The position numbers were made by a program, and so were the translations under genes. Of a stretch of 64,000 nucleotides of DNA, positions 46,118-58,690 are shown piece after piece. The notes under the pieces are model-generated. The model searched no databases and was not told the origin of the DNA. It was given only the letters and a program-made list of their open reading frames with translations. Every line of letters starts with the position of its first letter. Within the stretch, counting starts at the first letter, position 1. The DNA comes from Rotaria sp. Silwood1. Lineage: Eukaryota; Rotifera; Eurotatoria; Philodinida; Philodinidae. Where the stretch lies: the NCBI GenBank assembly GCA_905250075.1, contig CAJNOP010000102.1, positions 161,168-225,167 of the forward strand, read 5' to 3'.

Positions 46118-48411
46118 AAACTATTGATATTCTTTTTTACCGAAATTTTTATGAGCTAAAAATCTATGAGTTTGTTAACCTATTTTATTTGAACATTATC
46201 TATTCATGTATCAGCGTAAAATGATTTTTTATTCTAATTATTTAAATAAAACTGACATATTGTGAAATATCGAGTAATAAAGGCTCTATTTTCACTTTGG
46301 CAACCTTAGGTTACTATAGAATTATGTTAATAGGAAATATAAGTCAATTAAAGATAATGTACGCCTCAGAAGATTTAGTTGAGCTTTTTTGATAATCTAA
46401 TTTGATATTACAATGATTTGATAAAATATATTTATTAGACTAAAATGAATTTGATTTCATCGTTGAGTCTAATGTACGTTTTTCTCCTAGAGATAGACAT
46501 TTTTCATCAAGAAGAAATGTTTAATTAGTGAAGAAAAAAAAATCTTTATAAACAAATTTTTGGAAAAAAAAACATCAAAAATATCTCAAAAACCCTAATT
46601 CACCAACTTATGATAAAGTTATATTACCAAAAGTCAAAATTAAAAGAAAGTCATATTTTATAATTAAACGAAGATCTATGAAGATATCGAATGATTTTTA
46701 TATTTTACTTTATTAGAAGTATCGAACTCTACTCGTTTTTACAGTACATCGTTATATTCGTGGTTTTTCTCACGATTTCGTATTCTCTGATTACTATCAT
46801 AGTTTTGCTTCTCACCATGATATCAAAAAATGACCTCGAATGCCAAACTTTAAAATTCTGTATGTTGCTTGTTACTGCATCTTTCATAGTATTAAAACAG
46901 TATGCAGTGTATTTTATCGATTCAGAACCTGAAAGAAATAATGAAGAAAATTGTTGCAAACATATTTTCGTTTAGTTGTAAGAAAAAACAAATTACTTGA
47001 GAAATGAGTGGACTCTACTGCAAAAATAAATTTATTCTAATTGCTTCTCATCTAGAAAACAGAATGCCAAAAAAACAACATCAATTCATATTTATTTTAA
47101 CATCATTTTTCGTCGTGAATCGAGAAGCATACACACTGCAAAACAAATTAACAGCGGTGAAACATAATGCAGACAAATGTATTTTTTTTGTTGCGATGGA
47201 TGAATCAATACTATTTGTGAGCATCAAAGAAAGCACCTGACAATAATGTTATAAAACAGAAAAAAAACATCCGATACAAACAAATCTGGCAAGTTTTATT
47301 GAGTTCGTTGATAAGAATAAGACAGAGCTATAATAAAAGTAAAATCGATCGGATAATTATGAAATTTCATCATTTTTATCTGTTTCCATTGTAGATAATG
47401 AGTACAGATAGGTGTGATTATTCGTTATGCAAAATTATATCAACTTTGATCGTTAAAATTCTTTCTTAGCTGACGAAGAAAATGAAAGTCAAGCGGCAAA
47501 ATGTTTTAATTCGATGAAGAGCAAATCAAATCATGTTTCATGCAACAGAAAACAATGAAATTCCAAATATAGGAAAAGGTCTATGTCTGCAAGTGCATAA
47601 TCATCATAGGTTAATTTTAATTTTACAAAATTATAAAACAAAGTCATCATATAGCTACATTAAAAGATTTCCAAGACTGTTCGTAATCAGATTTTGATAT
47701 AGAGTCTTCTCGGATGCACCAAACATTTAATGTTAATTTTTAACACAAATTTTTTTCATTATTTTTCATTGAGACCATATCAAAAATCGTGTTTTAATAC
47801 TAGCTTTAATAAGTATATTCAGTCATGCCAAGTCGTCCAAGAGGTTTTTTTTATTGAATTCAAAAGAATCACGAACTGTTAAAACCTTGTAAACTCCTTC
47901 CATACGCCACCCTTCAAGTGATATTGTCAAAGTCGAAAGTTGTTCATATAGTTTTGACAATTTATCTTTAGTTATACAGAACTAAACTTATAAGATCTTT
48001 AAAAACTAACTTGCTTATACTGCTAACAAAAGTGTACTAAGAATTACAAGCTCTAGTCAATATACTATCAATTTAAGGGAAGTGCGCTGAATGAAGAAAA
48101 AAATTAGAAAATACTATATTATGACAAAAGTTATATTTCATTAAAGTCCAATGTTCTCAAAATAAGACAACAGCCAAATTAGAATAACGGTACGAATTGA
48201 TCATGGCCGCTTTTCTTAGTTGAAAGCGAATGATTGAATGGACGATATGTTTTCGTTTAGAAATATATAGATTTCGGTTGATTTGTTGTTTTTCTTCTGA
48301 TTTGATTACTATTCTTATAAGTTTTGATTTTATTTCAGAAACCTTTTTATAAGGAAATTCTGTCTTTATCATTACAAAACGTACGTCATACATAGATCAT
48401 CCCGTAATAAA
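46118..48411. other. spacer between the Hint copies; contains the second duplicated flank
   Basis: 46921-47240 is the homologue of 44521-44880. The remainder, including a hydrophobic 94-codon frame at 46691-46975, shows nothing that I can name. The distance from this flank to the gene is about 1.4 kb, versus 0.7 kb in copy 1, so copy 2 gained or copy 1 lost about 0.7 kb. Confidence 0.5.
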
Positions 48412-49194
48412 ATGGCATTCGCCGTGCTTCACACATTTCTTATGCTATCGATTAGACTCTATGAATCAAGTCGATCCTCAAGTAGTCGAGGTTCTTCGAA
48501 TATAATTGGTTATGATTTAACTTGCAGTTGCGTCTCAATCTCAGCAAGCGTCTGTATGCAATACAACTGCGAAGTATCAGCGCAAAAAGCTAGTTGCTTT
48601 CCAGGTTCTAGCCAAATGACTCTTGTTGATGGTACATTCAAATCACTATCTCACATTCAGATTGGTGACAAAGTACTCGTTAATGAAAACAATACCTATG
48701 AACCTGTCATCTCATTCATACATGCTAAACGAGAAGGTCTCTTTACTTTCCTATCAATCAAAATACAATCAGCTGTGTCTAATTTGTCTTCGACTCTTTA
48801 TGTTTCTGCTAATCATCTAATTTTCGATTTCGATTCTGGTGAAGCAAAATTCGCTGGAAAATTTCACGTTAACGATCGAGTACAACTAATTGAAAATAAT
48901 CAAATTGTGCCTGGTAAAATAATAAGTATTCAATCAACAAAACAAGAAGGATATTATGCACCATTAACTCCATCAGGTACTATTGTTATTAATGGAGTTC
49001 TTGCTTCAAATTATGCTACAGTAAGCAATCATGGTTTAGCTCATAAAGTAATGAGTATATATCGATGGTGGATTCATTTAATTGGAGGATCGAAATGGAA
49101 TGAAGAAATACCTTGTATGTTACAAATAATGTTAACTATTGAGCAAATCATTCGATGGTGCAGTGGACAAATATTAATTGATAGTTATATATAA
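48412..49194 (+). CDS. secreted Hedgehog-type Hint (Hog) domain protein, copy 2
   Basis: 260 residues, single exon. The leader ([20 protein letters not shown]) and a Ser-rich segment differ from copy 1, but the Cys pattern [20 protein letters not shown] is kept. The Hint domain starts at Cys62 in [15 protein letters not shown], with His135 in SANHL, and carries the same LASNYA variant. At the DNA level the Hint part has long runs identical to copy 1: 48761-48866 equals 45651-45756 over 106 bases. The leader, by contrast, is strongly diverged. The C-terminal [20 protein letters not shown] is shared, and only the last ten or so residues differ. A polyadenylation signal AATAAA is at 49316. Probably the product of tandem duplication followed by gene conversion of the 3' part. 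Confidence 0.9.
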   Translation: MAFAVLHTFLMLSIRLYESSRSSSSRGSSNIIGYDLTCSCVSISASVCMQYNCEVSAQKASCFPGSSQMTLVDGTFKSLSHIQIGDKVLVNENNTYEPVISFIHAKREGLFTFLSIKIQSAVSNLSSTLYVSANHLIFDFDSGEAKFAGKFHVNDRVQLIENNQIVPGKIISIQSTKQEGYYAPLTPSGTIVINGVLASNYATVSNHGLAHKVMSIYRWWIHLIGGSKWNEEIPCMLQIMLTIEQIIRWCSGQILIDSYI

Positions 49195-50950
49195 GAGACT
49201 GAACATTTACGTTGTAGTATCTTCTCTGTTTGACAATTTCATGAATTAGTTGTATCCATCATCGCGTCTCTAATTATGCTCTCAAAATCTGTACATTTTT
49301 CTTAAATTATAAAGAAATAAATACATGTTTAGTGTCGCTTTTATCAACTAAATTAACTATGATTAAAGGAATGAACAGTTTTTGAAAAATAATTTAACAT
49401 CACATATCATAACATGTAGTATCATTTGCATACTACACATAAACTTATTGAGTTTAAATATCAGTTCATAGTTTGCTACTTTCGTTAATTACTGGTATGT
49501 TAGCGACCATATGAAGAAAAGGAGGAATCAGGAGGATTTATGACCCGAGTCTTTGGTAGGATTACTCTTAAAAAAGGAGGAAAAAAAGAGGATTTTTTTC
49601 TTACTAAGAAAGGATGCTGCAGTGTTCCAAACATGCAAGTGGGTGAGGAATAGAGTTGCATATTGACAGTTGCAATCCATCAGATTCAGAATACTTTGAT
49701 CCAGATCCGTTTTATGAAATATTTCCAGACCTTAATCCTCCATAAACTCTACGTGAATTTCACCACATATAGTTCAGAAACTAATTTCATGAGCTTTAAT
49801 GTATGCAAACAATTGATTGTCATCCTCAACAACCAAAGCAGGAAAAATCAACTTTCAAAGATAATTACAAACAATAAAATTTTGAAAAAAATTTGTATGA
49901 ATCGAAATTCTCTTTTTAATCTCTATCCAAGCGAGTTTGCTACCAGTCCAACAGGATTCATTCACAATTCTCTTTAGCATGAAAGACGTCCTACATCTTA
50001 AGAAAGGCCATTGCAATGATACATGTGCTTCTCAACGAAAACAACAAAGTTCTTAAGAGAAAGCGATTGAACGAATTTTAAATTAATAAAATATTGCAGA
50101 TTGACAGATATTTGCCTTTGAGTCAAGGACGAATGAACATATTCAGTGGAAGAATAACGAAAGAAAGATGATGTTCAAAATCTTTATTCAACTCTTATTT
50201 AAGAAGTTAATTCACAAAACCGATCAATAAAAAGTACTAAGTTAGTTGATCGAGATACTCATTAGGATTCAACAATTCTTAAGTAGTACGTAACAGTAAG
50301 CTTATCACAGAATTTATTCAAAATCGTCATAGTAACTGCATAAAATATCAAAAATAAAACAGTTTTTTGAAAGCATCAACAAGCCTTTGTATCTCCCTCA
50401 GAACTTACAGTAATACCCGATACTGCCGAATTATTTACAGAGAAATATCAGTTGTGAAGATGAAATGAAAAATCAGCACATACTTTCTTTACTCACTATC
50501 GACGTCTCTTTATCAATTCATGATGAACTATACTGCGACATTAGAAAACGTGCTTTTATAGAATTTGTCTCTTCTCTGAATAACTTCTTCGCAAGATAAT
50601 CAAGACAAAATTAGAAACAAACGTGTATTCAACTACGGCAAAAAGGTTATTCACAAGAATTAAAATACTCTGACGCTAAGTTGTCGTCAGCGATGTAAAT
50701 TTTAGTGTTAAACTGGAACTTTTCTTGTACCCAGCTACAATAATGGAGTTCTCAGCAAAAACTCGTTGTTAACAAGAGGGAGTACGAAGACTGAATTTCA
50801 GTAAGCAATCTGGTTTTTCAGTCATATCGGAACAACTGTTCAATTAGATAAAACCGAAATGACAGGTACCTAAAATTAATGGTATCGAAAAAACCTTGCA
50901 TTCAGTGGAATTCCAGCGACCAAAGGCTTCGGGATAACTGATACCTCTAA
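49195..50950. other. intergenic, with a polypurine AGGAGG-rich run
   Basis: The run is at 49515-49600 (AAAAGGAGGAATCAGGAGGA and AAAAAAGGAGGAAAAAAAGA). A similar run recurs at 52083-52180. A 104-codon frame at 49663-49977 has no recognisable domain. Nothing else is seen. Confidence 0.4.
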
Positions 50951-51900
50951 AACATAGTACGGAGTGCCAAAAAAAATCGAACTCTCGAGATTATAATATG
51001 AATAAAAGTTTATTTATAATTACAAGAGACCTAAATTATTATCAATAGTAGCAGTAGTAAAATTACAATATACACAGTATTTTAAAAAATAATGTTACAT
51101 AATCCTACAATTCGAAAAGTTAAACTAAACAATAATTGTTGTTTTCCACCTATGTCAAACTACTTCGCATGGCCGTGATCTTCTTTGCACTCAAAAATTA
51201 AATAATTTCCCTAAACTTTATCTTGTTGAGTAATATGTATAAATATACAGTTTTTAACAAACTTTCTCCTAATGCTAAAAGATTTTCAAGAGGAAATTGC
51301 TCTGGTACATTTTGAGAGCAAAAATTTACAACAAAAACGATTATTTTTATTAATTTTTGAGTTCAAAAAAACATATTAGAAAGTTTTAGATACAATTTAA
51401 ATTTGAGAATATTGTTCCATCGTGATACATTTATATTATAGTGTTAATAAGATTCTCTAAAACTCATCAAAATTTTCGAATATTTATGAATTTGTACTTT
51501 AGATGAATTCAAAGATCTCTTCATATCTTTTGATAGAGTTTCCAGAATGAGCTAAAAATTTGGGTTTCAGCGTATCTTTTCACGAACTTTCAAATGGTAT
51601 AACTTATTTCAAAATCGAAATTTCTTATATGCACGCTTGGTCAGTAGTCTGATGGAGCTTTTCCTAAAATTAGATTTTCAAATATATGATAAAGAAATGG
51701 TTCGATATAGGTAGAAAAGAACAACTATTATTTAGCATAACTTTTTGAATTGTAGGATTGTGTAAAATTATTTTTAAAATATTGTATATATTGCACATTT
51801 ACTACTGTTATTCTTGGTATATAATTTAGGTTCTTTGTAATTATAAATAAATTTTTATTCACATTATAATCTTGAGGAGTCAGTTTTTTGCACTATGTTC
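50951..51900. mobile_element. non-autonomous inverted-repeat element of about 950 bp
   Basis: The left arm 50951-51141 (AACATAGTACGGAGTGCCAA at the tip; later TTATTTATAATTACAAGAGA and ATCCTACAATTCGAAAAGTT) is matched in reverse complement by 51720-51900 at roughly 80 per cent by eye. The core is AT-rich and non-coding. No clear target duplication was found, so the superfamily is not assigned; the tip motif and loose arms are compatible with a Tc1/mariner-type MITE. Confidence 0.7.
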
Positions 51901-52439
51901 TCTTGAATATAGTTTAATTCGGAGCTTTTGTGAAAATTGGAGAAGATTCATTCGAATCTCATCGAATCGGATAGGAATCTACGGAAATATTTCAGTCCAG
52001 GATCATTACGAAGACCACCATATTACAAAACCTACGAAGAGTGTTACAAAAGTATTACCATTAGTGGCTTTCGTAACGAAAATATCAAAAAAGGAGGAAA
52101 AGGAGGAATGGATCAACAAATGGAGGAGGGGGAGGATCCTTTTTCAAAAAAGGAGGAAAAGGAGGAAAAGGAGGAGCACTCACATACCAGGTTAATTATA
52201 ATAAAATTCTTTAGAGAAGTAGTAAAGAAATTTCTAAATTATTTCAGATGTAAAATGGGACCAAATTTTATTATTTGATATCATAATGCTTTGTCATTCA
52301 CTTCTCAAAAATTTAGAAGAATTCTCGAAATAAATATGCAACTTTTTTTTGCCTTATATTTACGTTTTGCAGTTCTCTATGTCAATAATTGTATAGCAAA
52401 ATTAAGTCGATTTTTAGCATCAAATAACATAAAAAAACG
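51901..52439. other. AT-rich and polypurine DNA, no gene
   Basis: It includes AGGAGG repeats at 52083-52180 that generate Lys/Glu-rich spurious frames. The right part is the 3' flank of the minus-strand protease. Confidence 0.45.
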
Positions 52440-54689
52440 TCACAATGCTAGTGAAATAAACGATCCCATAAGTTGCTCAGCAAATCTTTTTGCATTGTCA
52501 AGAACATCATTGATGTTATCACCCTGTTCAATGACCACATTATTATCGTTGTTATTATAAGAGTCTTCATCGACAGGATGATAATCGACCGAATCATCAT
52601 TATCCCAATGGTCTTGACTAAAATCATCATTTGCTAATTGACGAACAGTCCATGCATCAAAACAAAGTTCTGGATTTGTCATATAGTCGTATGGGATATA
52701 ACAATAGCCCTGGTCTCCCTGAAAAGAAAAGTAGTTGTTTCGATATTTCTAATAGAGATGAGTGCTTTCTCATACCCAGTATTGTCCCCAAGAATTTCGA
52801 ACAATAAATGAGCTTGATTGATCACTAAAGCCAACAGCAAGAAGAGCATGACTAAATAAAACTAGAAAACTAGTATCGATTACGCAAAAAAATTCTAGAG
52901 CTCTTCTGACAAGTAAAACAATGTTCAAATAAGATATAGTGCAACATTTTTACCTTGAATTAGTGATCTGATTAACTGAATCAATATGGAAATAGAAAAA
53001 TTGTATAGACTATTGCCTCTTTACTCGATGATAGTTCCCGATTATTAACAATCAGTTTCAAGGAGAACATGCGAAGAACTGCTTCTCAATTGCCAAATAG
53101 CATTTCAACTAGTATAATGGTTTGTAAAATTGACTTCTTTTTTCAGAAGATTACTATTGACCTTAATTCACTTTCACTTGTCTTGTATGGAATGTAAAAC
53201 TATATAAGAAACAGTAGAAAAAACCAAGATTGGTACTAAAAATGGCTAACAGTATAAAAAAAGTGGCATCGAAACGAAAGAAAATCAATCTTGATATTAC
53301 TTTCATTATACCAACATGTTTCTATGAATGTGAGTATTCACTACTTTTTCTGTCTGAATATTATCAGAAGCATTTAGAACGAAGTTTTCAATTTCAAAAG
53401 TCTAGTGCTTAACCTTATTCATGATTTTTAACAAAAAAAATGTTTTTTAATTTAAATCCTCTTCGCCTACTTTAAGAATGAATTGCATATCCGAGTATAG
53501 TTTCTTGTTAGTTTTAGTGTTTGTTATATAATTTCTGCTCATGTTTAGATTTAGGCTCTATGATATTATCTCATATACAAAATGAATGAAACATTCCATA
53601 TAAAATAGTATTAGGAGGAATCTACTAATAAGTCGCTAGCTCTACCAAACTAAAGTATGGACAGAAAATATTTGTTGGTTACGCTTCTTTAATAATCTTT
53701 TACATATGAACAAAATATAGGAACTAAGCGAGCGGTTCACTTGGGAGTGTCTTCTTGTAAGAATGCTTCACGCCTAATGATACTACTATCTAACTATTAT
53801 AATATTAGTCGAAAAACTTTTAACATTTAAAAAGGTTTCTTCATAAGAACCAAGTAGATTCAGTGCAAATCTCTTAATGATTTGCAATATCTATATTTAG
53901 CTATATGACTCATATATATAATGCACACAAACATACCTGCCATGTGATTCTCGGCTTTGTTCATCGTCGTTTGGCATTGGTACAATACCTGATTTGGCTG
54001 CTTTGTCAAATGATGTAAATAATTTTAGACCAAAAGCAAATGGAAAGCCTTGTGCTAAACAAGATTTCATTTGATGTAAATCTATCTCAACTTTCAAAGC
54101 TTCTGTAATTTTAAAATCATCAGCTGCTTGATAGGCTTGTTGATGAGGACATTGATTAACCATTGATATATCATAAGGCCATATTGATTCCAAACAAACT
54201 CCATATTTTTCTAATGTTTCAATTGCTTTTGTCATTGAGCAACCCGAATCGGTAAGATCACCTGATTGATTATCGTCTGCTCGAGCATTATAATAAATGA
54301 AGAGACGACTAACATCGATTTCATTACCATTTGCTTTTTTTACTAAATATTCGTAAGCTCCTATAAGAAACATAAGATTAAAAGTTCTTTAAAAATTTTT
54401 GAATCTCACCAGCAAAAGTGTTGGCTACACTGAAAAGAAAAATTATTCAGAAAAAAAAGATATTCAAGATTTAAACTTACCAACTGCCAATTCTCGATTG
54501 ATCTTCGACAGGTGTCATGGCTGCTCGAAAATCAACTTTCGGTGGTAATTGATCATTACTATAGAGAACATGATCCGAAAATGATTGACATAACTGTGGC
54601 TTGTTTGGCATTGAAGCTGATCCTAATATTCCATTCAGACGACATACTCGAGATTCATTAAGATTTAATAAAAAAGACTGTTGTGGCAT
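52440..54689 (-). CDS. papain-family (C1A) cysteine protease, five exons
   Basis: Exons 54689-54481, 54429-54410 (20 nt), 54360-53937, 52851-52776 and 52718-52440 join in phase with GT-AG introns of 51, 49, 1085 and 57 bp, giving about 335 residues from ATG 54689. The catalytic set is complete across exon joins: oxyanion-hole Gln64 in EDQSRIGSC, nucleophile Cys70 (split by intron 1), His219 in SHGSHALLAVGF (split by intron 3), and Asn237 in RNSWGQYWGDQGYCYIPY. Only about 55 residues precede the mature start LPPKVDFRAAM, and there is no signal peptide or ERFNIN propeptide, unlike cathepsins. It resembles short-pro, IGSCVAN-type C1 proteases found in bacteria, protists and bdelloids. The C-terminus carries an acidic Asp/Asn-rich extension of about 60 residues. 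It is probably cytosolic; substrates are unknown. Confidence 0.85.
52852..53936 (-). other. unusually long intron 3 of the protease gene
   Basis: 1085 bp, against about 50 bp for the other three introns of this gene. It is AT-rich with no recognised coding content or clear terminal repeats. An old insertion is the likeliest cause. Confidence 0.55.
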
Positions 54690-54716
54690 TTTGATACTTT
54701 TTGCTAGTTGATGCAA

Positions 54717-57700
54717 TTACAAATCAGTTCGTCTATAAAATCAATATTCAATTAATTATGACATAAATTTTCATCCCCCCCCCAAAAAGAAAAACAACTA
54801 ATATCATATATCGATCTCTGAACTACTCTTTTTTCTATTCTATTTTCATTAATATTTCTTATTCTAGCTACGAAAGTATGACATGATTCTTAGAGTTATT
54901 TTGAATAATTTTTATTTCTTTTTGGTTCCCTCGTTTATGCAAAAAGAAGCACATGGTTAAAAATCGTTGAAGATTTTATAGAACAGAATAATTTTATTAT
55001 CAATATACTCACACTCTAGTTTTATTTTATCTTAACTTTCTCTTCAAGTGTAGCGAATAGTTTTCTATATTCGAAAAATATGTATTTGGCAGTAAATAAA
55101 AAAAAGTTGCCTATCAATTTCAGCTGTTCATTTTCTTACAAAGAAACACGTTTTGAGACCGTATAGTTTGAATTTTTTTTTCAGTCATTCTCTTTGAGTA
55201 TTGCGCACGAACGTCATGGCATACATGTAGTCAAGAAAGCACTCTTTACACAACTAATAGAACGATAGTTTCTTCAACAGAAAGGCGTTGAAGGATGTAT
55301 AAAACACTTCTATTTACTGTAGTGAAGGAGAAAACATTGCGTGCGTTGTTACTTACCGACATTGAATTTTATTTAAAATGCTGTTTGTTGTGCGTTGTTA
55401 AGAGTAAAATGAAGTTAATTGATTGCATATCATAACATGAATTATTAACAGTTTAAACGATCTCATAAAGTGATGACAAAAATGGCATATTGAAAATGAT
55501 GCATTTATAGTTATATAAACTAATTGATTAATATTTATAAAATATTTGTGATTTATTATTCATTATAATTGTCTGCTCTTCGTTGCTTTAGATCTAAAAA
55601 TGCAGAGTTATGTTTTATAGCGAGACAAAAATTTTATAAATTTTCAATCAAATATTAATGATTGACTAGTAATTCAAAAAAAGAAGAAACTATCGTTGTC
55701 TACTTATGTTAATATTGTCCGATAAAGTGAAGATCGGTCCTTTTCAATACAAAAGAAAGATTTCAGTACAGATAAGCAATAGTTTACTAGAAAGTTATCA
55801 AGAGTTCATCAAGTAACAAATAATCAGTAGCATTTATCCGTCGCCATGCATAGCGACAGTGTTACTATCGATAAACCTCCTTCACCAATCAATAATTTTC
55901 AAGATTTTTTTATTGTGCAGAATAGAAAAAAAAATTATCAATCTGTAAAAAACAATCACTGAGACACTCTTTTTGTGATACTCGTATGCATCTCGATTAC
56001 AATCGCATTTTCGTCGTATATACATCCTATTTATACTATATTCAGCCAATGTAGATCACCGTACATCGTCGTTTGCCTTCGTATGTACATGAGCTTTACA
56101 TACTGCTTGCGTGAAATGATCTACTTCAACTAACCAATGTCTCAAAGGTCTTCTGTAGTGATTGACTCTAGAATTACACATCGTGCATACGATATGGTAG
56201 TTGAAATAATAAAAGAAGAGTCGTCTGATCATTATCCTGTTTTAATCAAAGTATCTCTATTAATCGAAGTAAACAATGCTTTCGTTAACCTAACTGAGAA
56301 AGAATCTCTAGTGTAGTTCAACTCTCTTGCTTATAATTTCAATATTGATACTCTTTTTACACGTTTCTCCTCTATTCTTTCTGCTGCGTGGAACAGAGTA
56401 AGCAAATACATACAACTCTCTTCTGTCTAATTTTTGAAATTGTTTCACGAGAATAATACACATGCGTGTTCTTAAATGGTGTAGTAATAAATGGATTTAA
56501 GTAGACGAACATTGCGGCTTTACCTAAGAAAGAATAATGCAACCATGTATTTTGTCTTTAGTGGTAGACTTAAGGCTACCAATCGCAGCCAACAATAAAC
56601 CAGGTTTAGTTATCTTCTTAGATTTCATATCAGCGTTGGATTAATATCAAAAGTCGTTCGAAGAAAACAAAAAAAATATATTGCATTCTTCAAATACTTT
56701 GTAAGAAAATATCCACTACTCTAATTTACTAGGAAGAGAATTGTTCTTTGCTTATACATGGCTACATATACTCTGGCTTTTTTCATATTGCTTTTTTATA
56801 TCGAGATACAACAAAGAGTGATTGAACAAGTCCTACTACTTTACGACTCCGTACACCATATAGCCTCAATTTGTCGAATAATCTTACAGTTTATATTTTA
56901 ACAAAAGAATATACAATAAATGGCTATTTAGATAAATACTAGGCAAAATTCGATAAACATATAGGCCACATCAGTATCAACTGACTTTTATTTCATATCT
57001 CGTTGCACAAATTCCTGAAAAGAATTGGTACCTCAGCATCAGTATGTGCAGAAACAAATCAATTCTAGAATCACTTATTTATGAGAGCAGATCATTTGAA
57101 AATCATCCTGTTCGAAATTTTTAGATTCCATCCATAACATACAGTATGTGTAACATATTTCGTTTTATATGTGAGTAGAGTTAGCAGTCGATTGGCGTTT
57201 TCAGATGAGCATTCATCAATAGTCTGTTGCGCAAAGCTCCTTATAAATTCAAAAAAGTTACAGTTGCAACTCTGTTTTTTTTTAGGAAAACGCAAGAATT
57301 TCGGTCAACTATGCGTTCGCAGAACTATGCCAATTGAGAAACCGTTTGTGACAGATGAACCTTGATGACATCTGTTGGTTGTGAACTAATACTAGCTTAC
57401 TTATCGGCAGAGTTCAAGTCTAGTCGCTAAATTGGACCTTGTTCATCAAAGGGTGAATGTTTAGATGATAGAAGATTGGTGGGACCAAGGTTTGAAACAC
57501 ATGTCGTGACCGAACATTCCTACCATCAGCTGTACTAATTGAGCAAGTGTGTGAGGTGTGGGTACATATTTTCCTTTCGTCCTCACACTGACATCTATTC
57601 ACACACTCACACGCTCAAATGACCAAAGTTTGTACGAAAATAAAATGAAACGTTATTGAGTGAAAATTAGAGATATGTTTGAGAAACTACACAGCAGCTA

Positions 57701-58541
57701 GTATTCAAATTAAAGCAGTTATATAAATCGATTTCGATGTTATTTGGATAAATTTTTTTAGTAAATAATCTTATTATAAAACAAGATCAACAATGAAAAT
57801 ATATAGAAATTTATTTTTTACCAAATGAAAAATGTTTTTAAACAAAAAAGAAAAAATAGTCATATATATATAAACGACAATATTAAAAAAACCTTCATAT
57901 TATAGTACGATGGGATTGTAACAGAATGTTCTATGATTTCTATTACAATAATTGTCAACTTTATAGTTTCGAATGATATTAAACATCATTTTCTTTGAAT
58001 TTTATTCTGTACAAGTTTCTGTTTGTTGAGAATCCAATGACTTCATCTTCCCTATCGAAAATAAAAATCAAACTATACTCATAAAATTAAAAAATATTCC
58101 TAAGGGAGATCCATCCTTATTATTAACCGAGCAAATACCAAGAATATAACTTAAAGGTTTTTTTGAGTAAATTTCCAGGAAGCTTTATTGAAATTTCTGC
58201 ATCTTAACTACTGAATAAAATCGTCTTCATATATAACGCTTCGACAATATGACTTTTTATGCCATTAAAATAGCGTTACTTTTGACGATTTTTCATGTAC
58301 TGCAAATAAATCATCAATTAATTGCGATATTTCAAGAACAAGAATACAATAAGCATTAGTTGCTAAAAAAATTCATGTTCTTTTTTATTTGGATTGATAG
58401 CAGTGACATATTCATCATTACGGTGGGTGGCTCATACGAACACAACAATAAATGATGTTGAATACAAAAGTTTCCTACAGTGGTTATTCTAATTGTAAAG
58501 AACATGGTCAAAAAATCAACAATTTTTCCGCACTCTGAAAA
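54717..58541. other. 3.8-kb intergenic region, nothing recognised
   Basis: AT-rich with a C9-C10 run at 54776. Short telomere-like pieces occur at 57552-57565 (TGAGGTGTGGGTAC) and 57580-57612 (CCTCACACTGACA...CACACTCACACGC), again G-rich then C-rich. No gene can be supported. Confidence 0.4.
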
Positions 58542-58690
58542 TATGGTGTGGGTGTGGGTGGAGTGGGTGTGAGGTGTGGGTGTGTAATGTTTACTCTTAC
58601 CCACACCCACACCCATCCACACCCACCCACACCCACACCCACACCCCCCCACACCCACACACCCACACCCCACATCCACACCCACACCCT
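58542..58690. repeat. head-to-head telomere-like array (G-rich then C-rich)
   Basis: The G-rich units TATGGTGTGGGTGTGGGTGG and AGTGGGTGTGAGGTGTGGGT run to 58586. After about 12 bp come about 90 bp of CCCACACCCACACCCATCCA-type units. It is one of the cleanest of the arrays. Confidence 0.82.

Noticed and set aside
46691-46975. 94-codon hydrophobic frame between the Hint genes
   Set aside because: AT-rich DNA readily gives hydrophobic frames, and no homologous frame exists in the duplicated flank of copy 1.
51872-52278. Lys/Glu/Gly-rich frames of about 110 codons
   Set aside because: Generated by AGGAGG polypurine repeats and overlapping each other in two frames.
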